In this document: piece by piece, positions 11,121 through 23,122 of the stretch
Layout of the letters: every line of letters begins with the position of its first letter
Numbering within the stretch: the first letter of the stretch is position 1
Source: Anoplolepis gracilipes
Lineage: Eukaryota > Arthropoda > Insecta > Hymenoptera > Formicidae
NCBI RefSeq assembly: GCF_047496725.1
Contig: NC_132983.1
Span: forward strand, 6,363,501 to 6,427,500
Length of the DNA stretch: 64,000 nucleotides
Direction of reading: 5' to 3'
Made by a program: the position numbers and the translations under genes
Notes under the pieces: model-generated
Told to the model about the DNA's origin: nothing
The model's input: the letters and a program-made list of their open reading frames with translations, nothing else
Database searches by the model: none

Positions 11121-12837
11121 GTTTTGTCCTTTTTGGATCCAATTTCAAGTAGAATTCATTAATTAGCAGAATTAAAAAGATCGCGCGATGCGAAACAGTA
11201 CAGAGCGTGTTATAACATTTCAATGCTCTATATATATATATATATAATGTTTTTCTCTCATTTGAAGTAACTGCAAAGTAATTTTGAAGTAAGTGTCACG
11301 TGGTGCAAATGCTGAGATTTTTTTGCATGATTTTTCAATAATCTTTGAAAATAAAAAGGAGCAGATCTAATCTCTTCCTTCATTCATTAAATTTTCAGTT
11401 TCAGAAAACAGGGAGATTAGTATTTTGCATTACTGTTGCTCTTCGAAGCAACAATAGTGATAAATATAATATGATTTCCATGCTTTTTTGTTCTTCGGTC
11501 TGGCGAGAATAACAGGTGCAGCCTCTGTCAGCCAGGTAGTTGTTGAATTTCTTTGAATTTTGCCAATTGTCGCTTTAATGACGGACGATTGACGTTGATC
11601 GATGATTGTCCGTCCGACGAAATAGAATAAACTTTCCTGAGACGGGGAGTGATTGGGCCCAGTGAAAGAAAAATTGCTCTTTTGGTCTTTCGAGGTCGAT
11701 ATCGGGAGATTCGTTCTCGATGATTTCGCGGATTCTCTGTACGCTTCGACGAAGGTGTGTTCCGTCCGAAGGTGTGTTTCCAAATGTGTGCTAGGTAAAT
11801 AAATGAATTCTCTCATCAGGCTGGCCGGGTAGACACGTGAAAGCCTGTTTTCGCCTCTTGTGCAACGTATAAATGCGAAAAACGTTGGAATAAACGTGAT
11901 AATAATTCAACAAAGTCCCCATTGTAATGTAAATTCAATATAAATATATAATTCTGCGAGTAATAGCTTGAGGATGTGAGTGAAGAATTGCGCGATCGTC
12001 GTTCCTCATCTCCGATGATCGCCCCCGATCATCGAGGAACGCGAGATCGCCCTGAAGATACTTGTTAGCCATCCTTGTTTCGGTTCCTCGTTGAACAGCT
12101 GGCCTCCGCTTGACGCTTCTTTCCGGCTGCACCCGTTGATCTTGATCCTCCCGCGCCGTCCCGTTCACTGATCGATGCCCCGATTACCCGTGATGGCTGC
12201 TGCCTCGTTGCTCCAGGTCGTGGTGGTGAGACCTAGAAGGGTGTGAGCGTTAGCTACGAAAAAAAAAAAAAAACCACACAAGGGCCGGTTGTTCACGTTT
12301 CAGTTTCAGTTGGAAATTCTAATCTACCGCGATTTCTACCAAATGCTCTTTAATTGACGCTAATAAAGGATCTCTCTTATACGGTCCGGATAAAATGCGA
12401 GATGTGTCTCTGTAAAGTGTGCGTAAACGTTTGCGCAAGCGTCGTCTTGGGATGTCGGGTTGCAAATATCGGGACTAGACAACAAAACGCTGTTAAAAAT
12501 TCACTCTTGTACACGTCATCTTGAACGTCCCCTTGTCTGCCACGAGCTTCCTTGGATGAAGAGTTTCTCAAATTAATTTCGATTAATCGCTACAAACATA
12601 CTCCTGGACATAAGGTGACGATGACGTCGATTGACGTTTCGGTGATGGTAATTTTATTATTAAATCAGCGTCCATTGCAGACAAGCAGTTTCGATTCAGA
12701 AGACGCTTCGCGACGCTTAATTTCAGTGGTGAGTTAGTTATCGGTTGAATGTTCCAAAAATCTCTAATTATGGCATTGAAATAAAGCATATCAATGTAGT
12801 AAATTTCTGTCAAATGTGAGATTTACAATCTTGCGGC

Positions 12838-12841
<4 letters not shown>

Positions 12842-12888
<47 letters not shown>
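12842..12888. repeat. (TG)n microsatellite
   Basis: About 23 uninterrupted TG units. Confidence 0.95.
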
Positions 12889-12889
<1 letters not shown>

Positions 12890-14431
12890 CACCGGTTGGT
12901 TGAAATTTTCAAGTAGATCGACAATTAATACTTGGCATATGTCTGATAATTATCATTTCTTTATATATATATATATATATATATGTACGTGATATTTATT
13001 TTCATTTTCGATTAATTATCTACATTTAGTTATTCAAGTTTTTAATAATACATGACACTATTTTTTTATTTTGTAAACTTTTTAATACTCCTCCTCTATC
13101 GTCTTCTTCTCGATATTTATTTTAACGTAAAACTTTCAATTATTTGAAAAAAAAAATGGTATTGTACAAACACTTTCAAGTCACGTGATGTATATATATA
13201 TATTTTTTTTTTTTTCTTTATTAATACAATCTTGCAGTGTGATTTTTCAATCTTCATGTCAAATCAAAATTTGCTTAAGAACGCGTAGCGCTTGGTATTA
13301 TTATATATTCTGTCTCTCAATTTTGATAAATATTCTCAAACGTTTTTAGCTTAATTATTATCTATATCTCAGCCGGAGGAGATTTTTTTTTTCTCGTTGT
13401 TGGTTCTTCTGATTTTTCGAAATCGTTTCTTTTTTTTCCGTATCGCGTAGATAGCAAAGAAATGTGCGCGTTTAAGAGTCACGATGCATCTATCCATGGT
13501 ATTATCGAGGCGTTGTGTCTATGCTCTTTTCAGCTATACATTTTTCGCACCCTTTCTTTGATTATGTATTTTTTTTCAACCCTGGAGGATATTATCTTGC
13601 ACACATAACGTTGCACCTTGGCAAATAATAGCCGGTAAAGCAAGCACTTGATGTGCGATCTTGATAAGGTCTCTATATGTAGACTCAGGTTGTCAAATTT
13701 CCTTTTTCTCTTCAAGAACAGTAAGGCATCATAAAGCACAAACTCTACTCATTTCTTGTAATTCTAATAGGTACTTTTTGCAAATCCTTCAGACGCTCCT
13801 GTCGCCCGCGATTCTCACAAGAAGAAATTTTTCATTCAATTATAGATACACGCCCTATATCGCGAGAGCAGCTGGTAAAAAAGTCTTGCATAAAACGCGT
13901 CATCACGTGGACAATATGTCAATTATGCTAGCGCTTCGGAGGGAGGAGAGTATAGAAAGAAGAGGACACGAGCGCAGAAAGTGTGTAGCTGAAGAGAGGA
14001 ACGGAGCAAGCAAACAGAGAATCAAAGCATCGGTGGTTGGTTGCCTCTATATGTACAACCGGAACAATCGGCCCCAGGAAGACCGGAGAGCACAAAAAGA
14101 GGGCGAAGCGTGAATGGTGAATCGTTGGAGGTGAGCGTGTCCGCAAGAGAGAAGACAAAGAAGTCGTGCTGTTGTGCTGCTAGTGCGAGATGCCGGACCG
14201 TGGGACTTAAGGCGGATATACAATATTATACACGAGGCAAGAGTCCCTTTAGATTTTTCTCTCTCTTCTCGGGGAACGCGCATCAGAGATCGAAGGAATG
14301 AGGAACACGAGAGGGGAACGGGAACCAACGACATGTGATGTGTCTGCGCGTGTGTGTGTGTGTGCGTGATGACATACACCTTTTGCATGAAGGGGGTAAC
14401 TTTTTGTGGCTCGTTAGAAGTCGTTGAGAAG

Positions 14432-15035
14432 TAGCGATGGGCGATTTTTTTAAGAAAGAATCGAAGTAGCTGAGATGGATTTACTTAAAAAATCGGACCA
14501 AAAGATTTCAATTTCCTAAAAATCGATCTAAAAAAATCAAAAATACATAAGAAAAACTGAAAGATCATGATTTTGTAAGATGGATTATATTTGCATTAAC
14601 TATATAGTAAATTATGTTTTACTTTAGAATAATTTGATTTCTAAAATTGTTTGACAATATTTAAAAGAAGAATAAAAATATTTTAGAAATTTTTTTTCTT
14701 TTTTAATATATTTATTCAATTTTCCATTCGTGCATGTGACTAACACTGTGTGAAAAGCGCCACTAAGGGCGCGTAATTAGCGCTAACGGTGTCATTCTCT
14801 CTTTGTCACTCACTAAAAGTTGAACAAAGATAGAAGGACGCTGTTAGCGCTAATAGCGTCTCCCCGAACGCGCTTTAAACGTACGTAATAACGAATATCA
14901 AATATCAACAGATGGTAATTCGATTTTCTACAAAAAGAATCGAACGGAAAGGAATCGATTTAAAAAAATCGATTTTTTTTTTTTAGGAGAAAGATGGATT
15001 TTCTGAAAATCTGGAATCGAGATCGCCCATCGTTA
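14432..15035. mobile_element. hAT-like non-autonomous element with 8-bp TSD
   Basis: The ends are TAGCGATGGGCGAT (14432) and its inverted partner, whose reverse complement reads TAACGATGGGCGAT (ending 15035). Perfect 8-bp direct repeats TTGAGAAG flank it at 14424-14431 and 15036-15043. The 8-bp duplication and T/C-A-G-x-G-ATGGG-type ends are diagnostic of the hAT superfamily. At 604 bp with no transposase frame it is non-autonomous. Subterminal arms are rich in ATCGATTTTTTT-like motifs in inverted orientation. A hairpin element of another family lies inside it. Confidence 0.85.
14767..14875. mobile_element. ~119-bp hairpin MITE family, copy 1 (nested)
   Basis: Shares TTAGCGCTAA, a CTTTGT..ACAAAG stem pair and the end TCTCCCCGAACGCGC with copies at 27517-27635 and 34261-34346. 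The left arm lacks the outer TTCGGGGAGACGC part. It sits inside the hAT-like element, so it inserted into or was captured by that element. Confidence 0.7.
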
Positions 15036-15043
15036 TTGAGAAG

Positions 15044-16082
15044 TCGCGACCGGATGCTAAAACCGTGGCTCTTTGTTACACGAGTCCGGCCTGCTTCGCG
15101 TTTCGAGGTCCGAAATCTTTTTCTTTTGCTAACGATCTCGAGGGTCGAGGTTATGGCGGTCTGTTTGACGTTCCTCGGATCGTTAGAGCGATCTTGACGG
15201 GTTTCGATGACCGATTTTTTATAATCTAATTACGCCGATCGTGGGAAATCATCTTGGGCATCGTCTTGAATCATAATTCATTCCGCTCGGTATATATTCC
15301 TATATGCAACTGCGATGATCAATCGATTTCACGGATTAATTGAACTCGCGTGAAACTGATGTGGATGATTTATGATGATGATGATGATAATTTATGCAGA
15401 GCATTGTCTTCTCAGGACATTTAATCTGAGAAATATGATGTCTTCTTAATGAATCACAATTTCTATACATTTCTGACATATCTTCCTCATCATTCGCGGT
15501 CGAAATTTTGATAAGAAGAATAATGTTACGATTGAAGAGAAGCTTTTCTTTTCGAATCGATATGATTTTACAATTTTATTGATATTTTTTATAATATTTT
15601 GACAGCTTTTGAATTTATTATTATTTTTCTTCTTTCAGAAATAATACGACATGATATCGGCCGCTCTATGCATTGTGAGAAAGTCCATAGATATATATTT
15701 TGTACTCGTCTGAAGCAATCAGAATTAATTTTAAGTAGTCAATATATAATCGCAATATAAAATTCAGACATGAGGAATTTGCAGTGTAGAGTAACAAAGT
15801 TTTGTAGCGCAACATTAAAAAACAACACGAAACTATCCTTATGATTTGCTTCTATTGCTATTGATATTGTAATTATTATTATAGATAAATATTCTCGATA
15901 TATTTATAAAAAAAAAGGTCCTTTTAAAAACGTGTGCTTTTAAGTCTGAACTTTAATTCAACGTAATTGTTTTTCAACCTTCTGGATCTTCAATCTTCTT
16001 TTTCATCTGCTTAAATTTCTGCATTTTCTTTAAATAGAACAAGTCGATCCCAAGATATTGACGTATAAGATTGGAAACGCAA
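15044..16082. other. Gene-free stretch
   Basis: AT-rich DNA with a short ATG trinucleotide run near 15373-15388. No exon was recognised. Confidence 0.4.
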
Positions 16083-16211
16083 CGGCAGAAATGGTGTCCG
16101 TCGGCAACTTCAGGATCACATGCATACACATGAAGTTAGTACATATGCATACGTATGATTTCTGTTGTATGTGTGTAACGCTGAAGTTGTCAACGGACAC
16201 CATTTCTGCCG
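16083..16211. repeat. 129-bp hairpin-forming inverted repeat
   Basis: CGGCAGAAATGGTGTCCGT begins the left arm. The right arm ends in ACGGACACCATTTCTGCCG, its exact complement, and pairing continues inward through CAACTTCAG / CTGAAGTTG. Similar 14-base direct sequences (CGTATAAGATTGGA near 16062, CATACAAGATAGGA near 16222) flank it. Because it is palindromic, both strands read through with similar peptides, so the open frames are not evidence of coding. It could be a small MITE or a hairpin RNA source. Confidence 0.6.
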
Positions 16212-16450
16212 GTACCCGTACATACAAGATAGGACCGAACAGGATTCTTTTATTTTCTCGTTGAAATATTTTCTTGTTGAAATATCGATGCACATGTAAT
16301 AGTAACCGTAACATAAACTGCCATCATTTATTATTGAATATCCATCCGTTGTTTTATTGCAAGCCTACTTTTTAAATATATCATGTGTCATGCAATTCGA
16401 ATTTCATTCAGTATCATTAGCTCAAATCAATGCGGTAACAACTCGGTAGC

Positions 16451-16474
16451 TTAGGTTAGGTTAGGTTAGGTTAG
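16451..16474 (+). repeat. Interstitial (TTAGG)n array
   Basis: Four full TTAGG units plus TTAG. TTAGG is the ancestral arthropod telomere repeat and is retained in ants and bees. The array is far too short and internal to be a chromosome end. Confidence 0.85.
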
Positions 16475-16898
16475 ATGAATGAAACGCACAGAGTACCATG
16501 CTGTTTTGAAGATGTAAAATAAGTCGAATGATATGTTCAATATGCTCTGTGAAAAATGTATTTGAAAAAGAAAAAAAACCTTTAATATCTATACGCGTAT
16601 TTTCTTATAAAGTAACCAATTTCAGAAAAGTATCATAAGATGAATTTGGAAAGCATACAGGCTACTCTCATGTGGCACAGTCGGGAATTTTACGCTATTA
16701 AGGTAATGAATTTTTCGATCATATAGATTCTTGTCGGATAAATCAATACTTTTGTTATTTATTTTCAATGATGGTAAGCGATATCTTTATCTTGTTGCTC
16801 GTTGAATTTTAGAAATTGAAACAGATTTTGAATGGAAATTGATATCGTGACGCATTAATTAATTATTGATATTTTCAATAGTATTCAAAACAAAAGTA

Positions 16899-16902
16899 TT
16901 CA

Positions 16903-16942
<40 letters not shown>
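16899..16942. repeat. (CA)n microsatellite
   Basis: CA dinucleotide tract with one TA interruption. Confidence 0.9.
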
Positions 16943-16948
<6 letters not shown>

Positions 16949-17115
16949 TAGGCACACGTAAACTCCTTTGGAATCTTATTTAAAAAATTTATTTCGCGCA
17001 CAAATGCATTCAGCGATCGAATCAATGCAGTGTTTATGCTGTTCGATAAATCTTGCTTTTAATATGATGGATGGCTCTTGCTTCTTCATGATGAAGAAAA
17101 AATTGATTTCTATTT

Positions 17116-17140
17116 CTCTCTCTCTCTCTCTCTCTCTCTT
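17116..17140. repeat. (CT)n microsatellite
   Basis: Uninterrupted TC tract. Confidence 0.9.
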
Positions 17141-20100
17141 CATATTGATCGAATACGCAAACAGATGCTTGAATCATAATATAGCGTAATTTTTATCTTT
17201 GAAGACATTAAACATTTAATTATTTTATTAATTATAATTTATAATTTCGAATAAGATGAATTTTAGATATTATCGGTATTTTACTATATAGTTAAAATTT
17301 GCCCACTTTATGTAAGACTTGATAAAATGCCATACCTTATTCTCCAGATGATATTTTATTAAATGTTTATGCGTGTGCGTTAAATGTTAAAATTCAATTT
17401 TTATTATTAAAACTTTTTCCGCTCACTCTTACTGCTTATAACACAAAACTGTAAATTTCATTATTAATCACTTTTCTTTTGTTACATTAACAGAAAGTGT
17501 ATATTACCATTTCTATTTGAAGCCTAAAAAATTAGATTTTCTATTATTACATCATATCCTTGCTATGTAACATGTGTGTGTTGAATGCCTATAAATATTT
17601 GAAAGGCTATTTTTATATATATTCGAATTGAACGCATTCAGTTTCATAATAATGATTTGAATAAAATTTAGATGAACTTTTTTCTGGCACACAAGTAGAA
17701 TATCAATCCAAAGTTATAAATTTTTTTGTATACCATGAAAAGAATTTTCAACAGTTTTTACTTTTGCTTTCTGTTATTAAAGAAGAGTCTTATTTTTTTA
17801 TTTCAAGATATATTATTAAATTTACGAATTAATATCTCTTATAATTTAATATTTATTACAAAATGGCCAACTTCTATTGATTCTTCATTTAACTGTTTGT
17901 CGAAATAATATAATTTTGCGATCCATGACAAAGTTGTGTTATATATTATATATTTCTCTCGGTGAAATTAAAATTGTACATGTGACAAAATTGGAATTGT
18001 AATTAGTAATATAAACATTTATATTTCATTAGCTATTTTATATGAATCTAATATATAACGTGCTAATTAAATTAAATTTTAGTTTGCGAAATTTGCTCAT
18101 TTCTGAAACTTTTTCTGTCTATTTCAAAGTTGGAATTATGAAGAGTGCTAGAATATCAGCAAGTTATTATTCTCAATAAAATATCTCATAATGTTGCTTG
18201 TTCATCAAAACATGTACGTGCGTCGATAGAAATAAAAAAAGGCCAACGATAACGATTATTCGAAGGACATACCGTATCATATCATGCTATTTTTATAGCA
18301 AAGTAAATCTTTTACTGCGACATTACTGTTAATTAAAAATATTTAAGATTAATTAATAAATACTCAAAAGGAGTCATCAGTTATTAAGAGTCACGATGAT
18401 GTAAAATAAATTCCATTGTTAGTATACTTTTTACATTATATAGATTTTGCATTTTCTATTTTTTCATTAAATCGTTCACGGAAATTTGTTATATTTTTCT
18501 CTCTCTCTTATTATACTTTTTTTTTTATATCGTGTACCATTTTTATTTTAAACAATCACTACATTGATTCACTATAGTCTTTTCAAGATCTTAGCGAAAA
18601 TTGGGATCGACTTTGTAAAATTTCAATGATCAAATCATCAGCAATGTAATATCTTGCCGCAACATGATAGCAAACAATAAATATTATTTTGGAACAGCAC
18701 ACGTTTAAATATTTAATTTGCCATTTAAGTCGGCATATGAATCAATTATTGGTTACAATAAAATTGATTGCTTCAGAACATTCGTCAATATATCTGTCAA
18801 TGTCATCTGTGATTATGTCAAGTCTGGAGCTAAGGAGATGTATATTTCACCTGCTTGAATCCAAGTATTATTATCCCGCTATTATTATATTATTATTACG
18901 AAAAACCTTGAGAAATGATACTTTGAATTACTTCGTGTTGCAGGTATAAACTTTGCGCACAAGCACGTGTGATGTATCGGTGATATGCGAGATGATATGA
19001 TGCGAAAGTATCTACGCATGCAAATTTTTCTCTCATCGCATTAATAAATTAAGCAGTTGGTGTAATGGAAGAGCAGATCAGATCGAGAGTCGGGTACAGA
19101 GACAGCAGCTTTAATTTATCGAAAGGTTATTCATATGCAAATTACGCGTTAATTAAATGCATGTTAATTAAATGTTTTGTTAATTTCCACAGACCGATAC
19201 TACTACTGATGAATCTGTAAATCCAACTGTTGATCTACAATCATTGCTGGGAGAGTATACGCATTTAATGCACGTAGAACGCACATGATCTACGGGTGCA
19301 GCGAGAAACTGAAAGTGTGTAATCGTGATATCATTACTCTCGCAATCTCGAAATGAAAATTGTTCAATTTTTTTTTTGTATTTTCTGGTAAGACGATAAA
19401 TTATATTATACGCACGTTGCTCGATACAATTTTCGATCAATCTGTCGTGTTGTTAACGTGACGTCAAAATTTTGTGAATCGTTTTTTTTTTCCCGCAAAG
19501 AATTATTTCTCACACTTGCGAGATGATTATAGATTAAACGGATGCGTGAGTAGTGATAACGTCGCTACGAGATAAGCAGATTGAGAAGAGCGCCTACTTT
19601 TGGACGAGTACAAAAAAAATTTTGGAGGAACACTATTGCACACAGAACAAAATTTTTATGGGAAATATGAAAGAAGGTGGAACGGAGAGAGAGGAAAAAA
19701 AAAAAAAAGAAGAAGAAGCGACAGAATTTTCGAACACGCAATGACGAAAAAGAGAGGAAGACGAGCAAATTTCAAGTCACATTTTGGAAGGATATTAGTG
19801 CCTGGATAGAGTAGGTCCGAATAATCACAATTCGCGCATAACTCGGAATTTCGATCGTAGATTCACGCTATTCTGTCTCGCGAATTATTATTCCAAGACA
19901 GCTTCATCGCGATTAATATTTTTCCCGTTTTTCAGCAAAGAAATTTCATCGTTTTCTACCTGACCGAAAATTTTCACGTGTGTGCAGTACTAATAAAATT
20001 AGAACACCGTTAAAAAAAAAAATTATATACATATATTTACATATATATATTTCCGTAATATTGCGCGTGAATTTAGTTTATGTAATAAATTAATCGCGCG

Positions 20101-20206
20101 TGGCTTAAATAAGTACGTGACAGATGCTTTTTCGAATTTAATATAAATTTAATTCGATTCGAATTTTTCCACAAAAATTTCCCAAAGCATCAGCTGGCGA
20201 ATTAAA

Positions 20207-20208
<2 letters not shown>
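17141..20208. other. 3-kb gene-free AT-rich stretch
   Basis: No exon, RNA gene or element end was recognised. It contains scattered T-rich tracts and a purine-rich run near 19680-19720. If the leader exon at 20.7-20.9 kb is real, this is probably intron 1 of that minus-strand gene. Confidence 0.4.

Positions 20209-20258
<50 letters not shown>
20209..20258. repeat. (CT)n microsatellite
   Basis: About 24 uninterrupted CT units. GA/CT tracts near insect promoters can bind GAGA-type factors, and this one lies ~0.7 kb downstream of a putative minus-strand TATA promoter. Confidence 0.95.
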
Positions 20259-20263
<5 letters not shown>

Positions 20264-20724
20264 GTGTTCGCATTTCAATGAATCGTACTGTATATAATCG
20301 ACCATCGTCTCCGCGAAAAGCTAAGTGAGCCGAAAAACTCCGTCTGTCGGAAAATTTCATCTTGAAGACCTCGAATTCATTCGTTAGCTTTTCTTTGCAA
20401 CAACCGTTTGTGAAAAACAAAGTTTCTTTTCATGTATAATTGCATACATTCCTACACGCGAACGTATTTAATTTTGCTTTTTTTTTTTTTTTTTTTTTTT
20501 TTCTTCATCTCGAACAACGAAAAGCACGACTCATCCAATTTTCCGCATCGCGTGGCAGCCGATTATGCTATTTACAGAGGGAGTGTAAATTTCCGGTTTC
20601 ACGAGGCAGAACGTCGAAGATCCGCGTGGGCCGAACGCTTTAGACTTTAGACGACTTTTAGCGTAGTCTATCGAAGCACCAAGATCACGTGCTAGCCAGG
20701 ATAAAAACCCGAAACTATACTCAC

Positions 20725-20950
20725 CATCGTGATAGCGCGATGTAGAAGCCCCGATCGGATCTGCGACAGAAAAACGATGGCGATCGCCCGTTAGATGCGT
20801 GCTCCACTTTCCTCTCCGCTCCGCTCCGCTCCGCTCCGCTCCGCTCCGCTCCTCCTCGTCCTCCGCGGACTCTCCTCGACCGTTTGACGGCGGCCGAAGA
20901 AGCCGAGAGAGAGACACCTCTCTTCGCTGTTGATGCTGATGTTCTGTGCT
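20725..20950 (-). other. Putative leader exon ending in ATG|GT (minus strand)
   Basis: Reading the minus strand from about 20.95 kb, a GC-rich leader runs to ATG at 20727-20725, immediately followed by a strong donor GTGAGTAT. Unspliced, the ATG frame ends after 11 codons, so coding would require splicing. Start codons placed at or next to the first donor are common in insect cuticle-protein and secreted-peptide genes; that comparison is family knowledge, not proof. Exon 2 was not found in the 20 kb downstream. A (CCGCT)n run lies inside the leader. Confidence 0.4.
20815..20850. repeat. (CCGCT)n pentanucleotide repeat
   Basis: Seven exact tandem CCGCT units. On the minus strand it gives AGCGG repeats that produce a Ser-Gly-Ala-Glu-Arg reading frame of doubtful reality. 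Confidence 0.9.
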
Positions 20951-20970
20951 CCTTGCTGACCGAGCAGGCC

Positions 20971-20978
20971 CTTATATA
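20971..20978 (-). promoter_or_regulatory. TATA box of a putative minus-strand gene
   Basis: TATATAAG on the minus strand sits in a GC-rich context. Candidate initiator sequences (CACAGAAC, ATCAGCATCA) lie about 30-41 bases downstream. Combined with the leader exon ending in ATG|GTGAGT, this makes a plausible core promoter. Confidence 0.4.
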
Positions 20979-21650
20979 CTAGGCCCTTCCTTCTTCGACG
21001 TGCATGGGGGTTGACGGAGGGGCGCCCTCCCCTTCTGCAGGGCCCTGGGAAAACGATTCGTGCCACAATGCGGCGGCCCTTCTTGTCGTCTCTTGCGCGC
21101 TCCCCCTCCCCTCCCCCCTTCCCCCCGTCACTCGTTGAAAATAGAAGAGACGAAGATATATCCTCAAACGGGATTCTCTGGTCTTCTTACCTGTTTCTAC
21201 GTTGCGTAACGTACGCGTCGATCGGTTTCGAATCCCTTCTCAGAATTTTTACCCCCGACGCGAGGGATGCTAGTCACCCCTGAAAATTGTGAAGGGGGCG
21301 AAGGTGCCCAGGTGCCCGGCGGGCAAGATAAGTCGGGCAGTTTCAAAAATTCGTTGCCGTGGTATAGAATTTTTCCCGGATGGTTTTTGCAGAGGAAAAG
21401 ATTCAAGAGAGATGCGCGTGAAAAATATATCTCCAGGTGTTGGATTATTATTTTATATAGTCTCTTCGTCGGCTTTCAGAATGAAGAGACAGACTTTTTC
21501 GAATTGGCGAATGACAAATGTCTTAATGTTTTTCAAATCATCTAATCAATAATATCAATAATATTCGAAAAATAAATAATATATTTCTTTGTAATTAATT
21601 AATAAAAATGAATTATGCGCGTAGGACATTGCAATAAATATCCCATGATT

Positions 21651-22185
21651 TAATAGGGAGTTTGCATTAAAAAGAAAATACATTTTTTTATATATGTAAT
21701 TTAAATATATATTATTATAAATTTATTTATACAAAAATTTTTTATTTTAACCAATAGAAAGGTATTAAAAAATTAAATTAGAATTTAATAAAATTTAAAT
21801 TGTGAGAAAACGATTTTGATTGGTTGGAGGGCGTGACGTCACACAGTGCAATAGTTTCAAACGTTTCAACAATAATTGGATATTTTAATAAATAAAAATA
21901 GTGTGTTGTCACTATTGTCATATATTAATTAGGTTTGAGGAGACGCTATTTCACGCTATTTAGCGCTATTAGCGTCTCCCCGAATGCAGATATTGCACTG
22001 TGACGTCACATCGCGTTCGGAAGGACTCGGTCGTTTCCAGATCGTATTGGACAATTTCAAATAATGTAATTTTTATTATTATTATTATTAAAAAATTACG
22101 TTTAAAAAATAAAAATAGTTACATTTAAAACTATATATAAATTATAAAATGCAATTGTTTTTCAAAATCATGCAAACTCCTTATT
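21651..22185. mobile_element. ~0.6-kb TIR MITE family, copy A (internally deleted)
   Basis: Starts AATAGGGAGTTTGCA and ends in its inverted counterpart TGCAAACTCC-TTATT. It shares the interior markers GGAGGGCGTGACGTCACA and GAGACGCTATT..AGCGTCTCCCC with copies at 49852-50486 and 60016-60653. Relative to those it lacks about 100 bp of interior. It has no coding frame, and the target duplication is not clear. Confidence 0.75.
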
Positions 22186-22838
22186 GCTCGAACAATTTAA
22201 AATCCCTCGGTATTTTTAAACGTGACATCACACACATACGCAGAGAGATAGAAAGAGAGAGAAATGCTGCATCCTTAGTTTGACGTAACTAAAGTTGAAA
22301 AAAAATTTGCAAATTTTTAAATTAATCAAAATATAATACAAGAATGTTGTTGCGATCCGAGCAACAATATTGCTGATTTAAAGCGAGGCATAAGTGTCGT
22401 TTATATTATTATTTTTAACATGACATTTGCAAATTTTGACAGAGCCGTTATTCCTCGCGCATCCCCTTTGTACGCCGACACGAGAGTTATACCGGTTTAA
22501 CGTTTACGGTAGCTAAATCGATTTCCTCTTTTACATATCTCAACGATTTCTTTAACCTTTTGATAGCTACGGATCCAGTTATGTGAATCTCATCCGTTGA
22601 CCGTTTCTTCTCGCAGAGGAAACGTTCCCCGTTTCCTTTCTCTCGTCACCCTTCTCGAACTTTCCACCGGTGCAAGATGTATACGTAAAAAAGGATAACA
22701 CATCTTGGGAGCAATTTTAATATTCAATTTTCTCATAGAGATGTAACTAAGACTTCCAATTTCCTCGATAAATTAATTTTTTATTAAATAAAAATCTTAC
22801 CTTTTCGTCACGTATACTTATCTCTTTTACTTATATTT
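22186..22838. other. Gene-free stretch
   Basis: AT-rich except for a moderately GC-rich piece at 22440-22690. No exon was recognised. Confidence 0.4.
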
Positions 22839-23122
22839 ATTCTTTATTTTTATTTTATTTTTACACTTAGTTATATATATTGCTTAATCTTTTTACTCGA
22901 TTATTTTTTTCAATTAATCTCTTTTTCATATTAATATATATATATTAATGAAATATATTGATTATTTTTTTTCAATTAATATCTTTTTCACATTAATATA
23001 TATATATATATATATACCTACTAATATGAAAAAGAAATTAATTGAAAAAAATAATCAAGAGAAGAGTAAATAAAAAAGTTAAGCAATATATAGCTAAGTG
23101 AAAAAATAAAATGAAAATAAAG
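22839..23122. repeat. ~280-bp AT-rich inverted repeat around TA tracts
   Basis: The left part carries TTAGTTATATATATTGCTTA and GATTATTTTTTTCAATTAAT. The right part carries the complements in reverse order (AATTGAAAAAAATAATCAAG, GCAATATATAGCTAAG). TA-rich loops lie between them. It is possibly a foldback element; no target duplication was identified. Confidence 0.55.

Larger units (their letters stand above)
6370..14423. other. 8-kb gene-free region with simple repeats
   Basis: No multi-codon exon with recognisable protein character was found on either strand. The region holds a poly-T at 8249-8278, a G-run at 10157-10186, GTGC repeats near 10678-10694, GA at 11091-11119, a CA/GT microsatellite at 12842-12888 and TA tracts. 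GC content rises between about 9.9 and 12.3 kb, which could hide a promoter or UTR exon, but no coherent gene structure was seen. Confidence 0.4.

Noticed and set aside
13661..14388. Overlapping frames on both strands
   Set aside because: They overlap in several frames, are rich in Arg/Ser/His and show no splice sites or homology-like motifs. GC content explains them.
14994..15197. 67-codon frame starting MDFLKIWNRDRP
   Set aside because: It starts inside the hAT-like element and runs across its end into the flank.
16030..16314. Mirror-image frames on both strands of the 16-kb hairpin
   Set aside because: Their similarity follows from the palindrome and does not indicate a protein.
16451..16474. 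Chromosome end
   Set aside because: Only four TTAGG units, with unique sequence and genes on both sides.
20531..20917. 128-codon minus frame with SGAERSGAER repeats
   Set aside because: It begins with GTG, and its repeats come from (CCGCT)n. It reads through the better-supported splice donor at 20724.
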